Of a stretch of DNA of 64,000 nt, positions 63,973 through 64,000 are shown in pieces. Below the pieces are notes generated by a model, which saw only the letters and a list, made by a program, of their open reading frames with translations, was not told where the DNA came from and made no database searches. The stretch is from Gentiana macrophylla (taxonomy: Eukaryota; Streptophyta; Magnoliopsida; Gentianales; Gentianaceae). The stretch is from the NCBI GenBank assembly GCA_026214975.1, contig JAOBSW010001125.1, forward strand, positions 62,001 to 126,000, written 5' to 3'. A program made the position numbers and the translations under genes. Numbering within the stretch: the stretch's first letter is position 1; each line of letters starts with the position of its first letter.

Positions 63973-64000
63973 ATTCGCTACAACCAGAAAAACAGTGATT

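Larger units (their letters stand above)
59439..64000 (-). mobile_element. Athila-2: Athila-like element, 5' end outside window
   Basis: A minus-strand element with its 3' LTR at 59439-60899, a polypurine tract, a non-coding module shared with Athila-1, dyad boxes, and a broken plant-transposon-type ORF near its 5' end. No gag or pol is seen within the window. It inserted in the Gypsy-1 integrase after AGGAT. The 5' LTR and primer site must lie beyond 64000. Confidence 0.85.

Overview
The window looks like heterochromatic repeat DNA of a flowering plant, probably a eudicot. It consists almost entirely of transposable elements inserted into one another. The evidence is plant-type Ty1/copia and Ty3/gypsy elements with tRNA-Met and tRNA-Asp primer binding sites, a SIRE-like copia with a third ORF, Athila-like LTRs, and Mutator-like (MULE) DNA transposons carrying FAR1, MURA, SWIM, OTU and plant-mobile-domain (PMD) coding sequence. 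No intact host gene, tRNA or rRNA gene was found, and every coding region shows stops or frameshifts. The species cannot be told from the sequence alone.

Layout: 1-7478 is a minus-strand copia (Copia-1; 5' LTR 5704-7478) abutting a PMD gene of MULE-1. MULE-1 carries a PMD gene on + (7479-8876) and a FAR1-MURA-SWIM-OTU transposase on - (10005-12412 and 44171-45488), and ends at about 45878. Its transposase exon is split by Copia-2 (12418-44165, minus, target-site duplication ATTCT). Copia-2 holds two further insertions: a complete SIRE-like element in its 3' LTR (14127-26030, plus, TSD CTTTT) and a tandem Athila-like composite in its leader (30700-41119, minus, TSD CAGTT). The composite has three LTRs or LTR remnants: a coding part without integrase, and a non-coding 3.3-kb part with its own PBS and polypurine tract. 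A degenerate copia (Copia-3, 45879-50564, plus, TSD AATAG) sits exactly on the MULE-1 terminus. After a stretch with two MITE-like elements, MULE-2 starts near 52049. Its PMD gene is cut by a gypsy element (53362 onward), which is in turn cut by a second Athila-like element (59439 to the window end). The inferred order is MULE-1, then Copia-1, Copia-2 and Copia-3, then SIRE-1 and Athila-1 inside Copia-2; and separately MULE-2, then Gypsy-1, then Athila-2.

The most striking signals are not genes. (1) Both MULEs carry arrays of a 21-bp dyad box, AACGTC-N9-GACGTT and variants, arranged in pairs whose starts are 35 bp apart. The pairs recur in three arrays (9158-9724, 44827-45117, 52592-52825), all in introns or between genes. 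(2) The Athila-like elements carry 12-bp dyad boxes (RRACGCCCGTYC and variants) at a 20-bp pitch just upstream of the LTR TATA box, and again in internal non-coding DNA. (3) The non-coding Athila part has six related hairpins with co-varying stems (37867-38373). The MULE boxes could be binding sites for an element-encoded protein, as described for VANC proteins of Arabidopsis VANDAL elements; that is inference.
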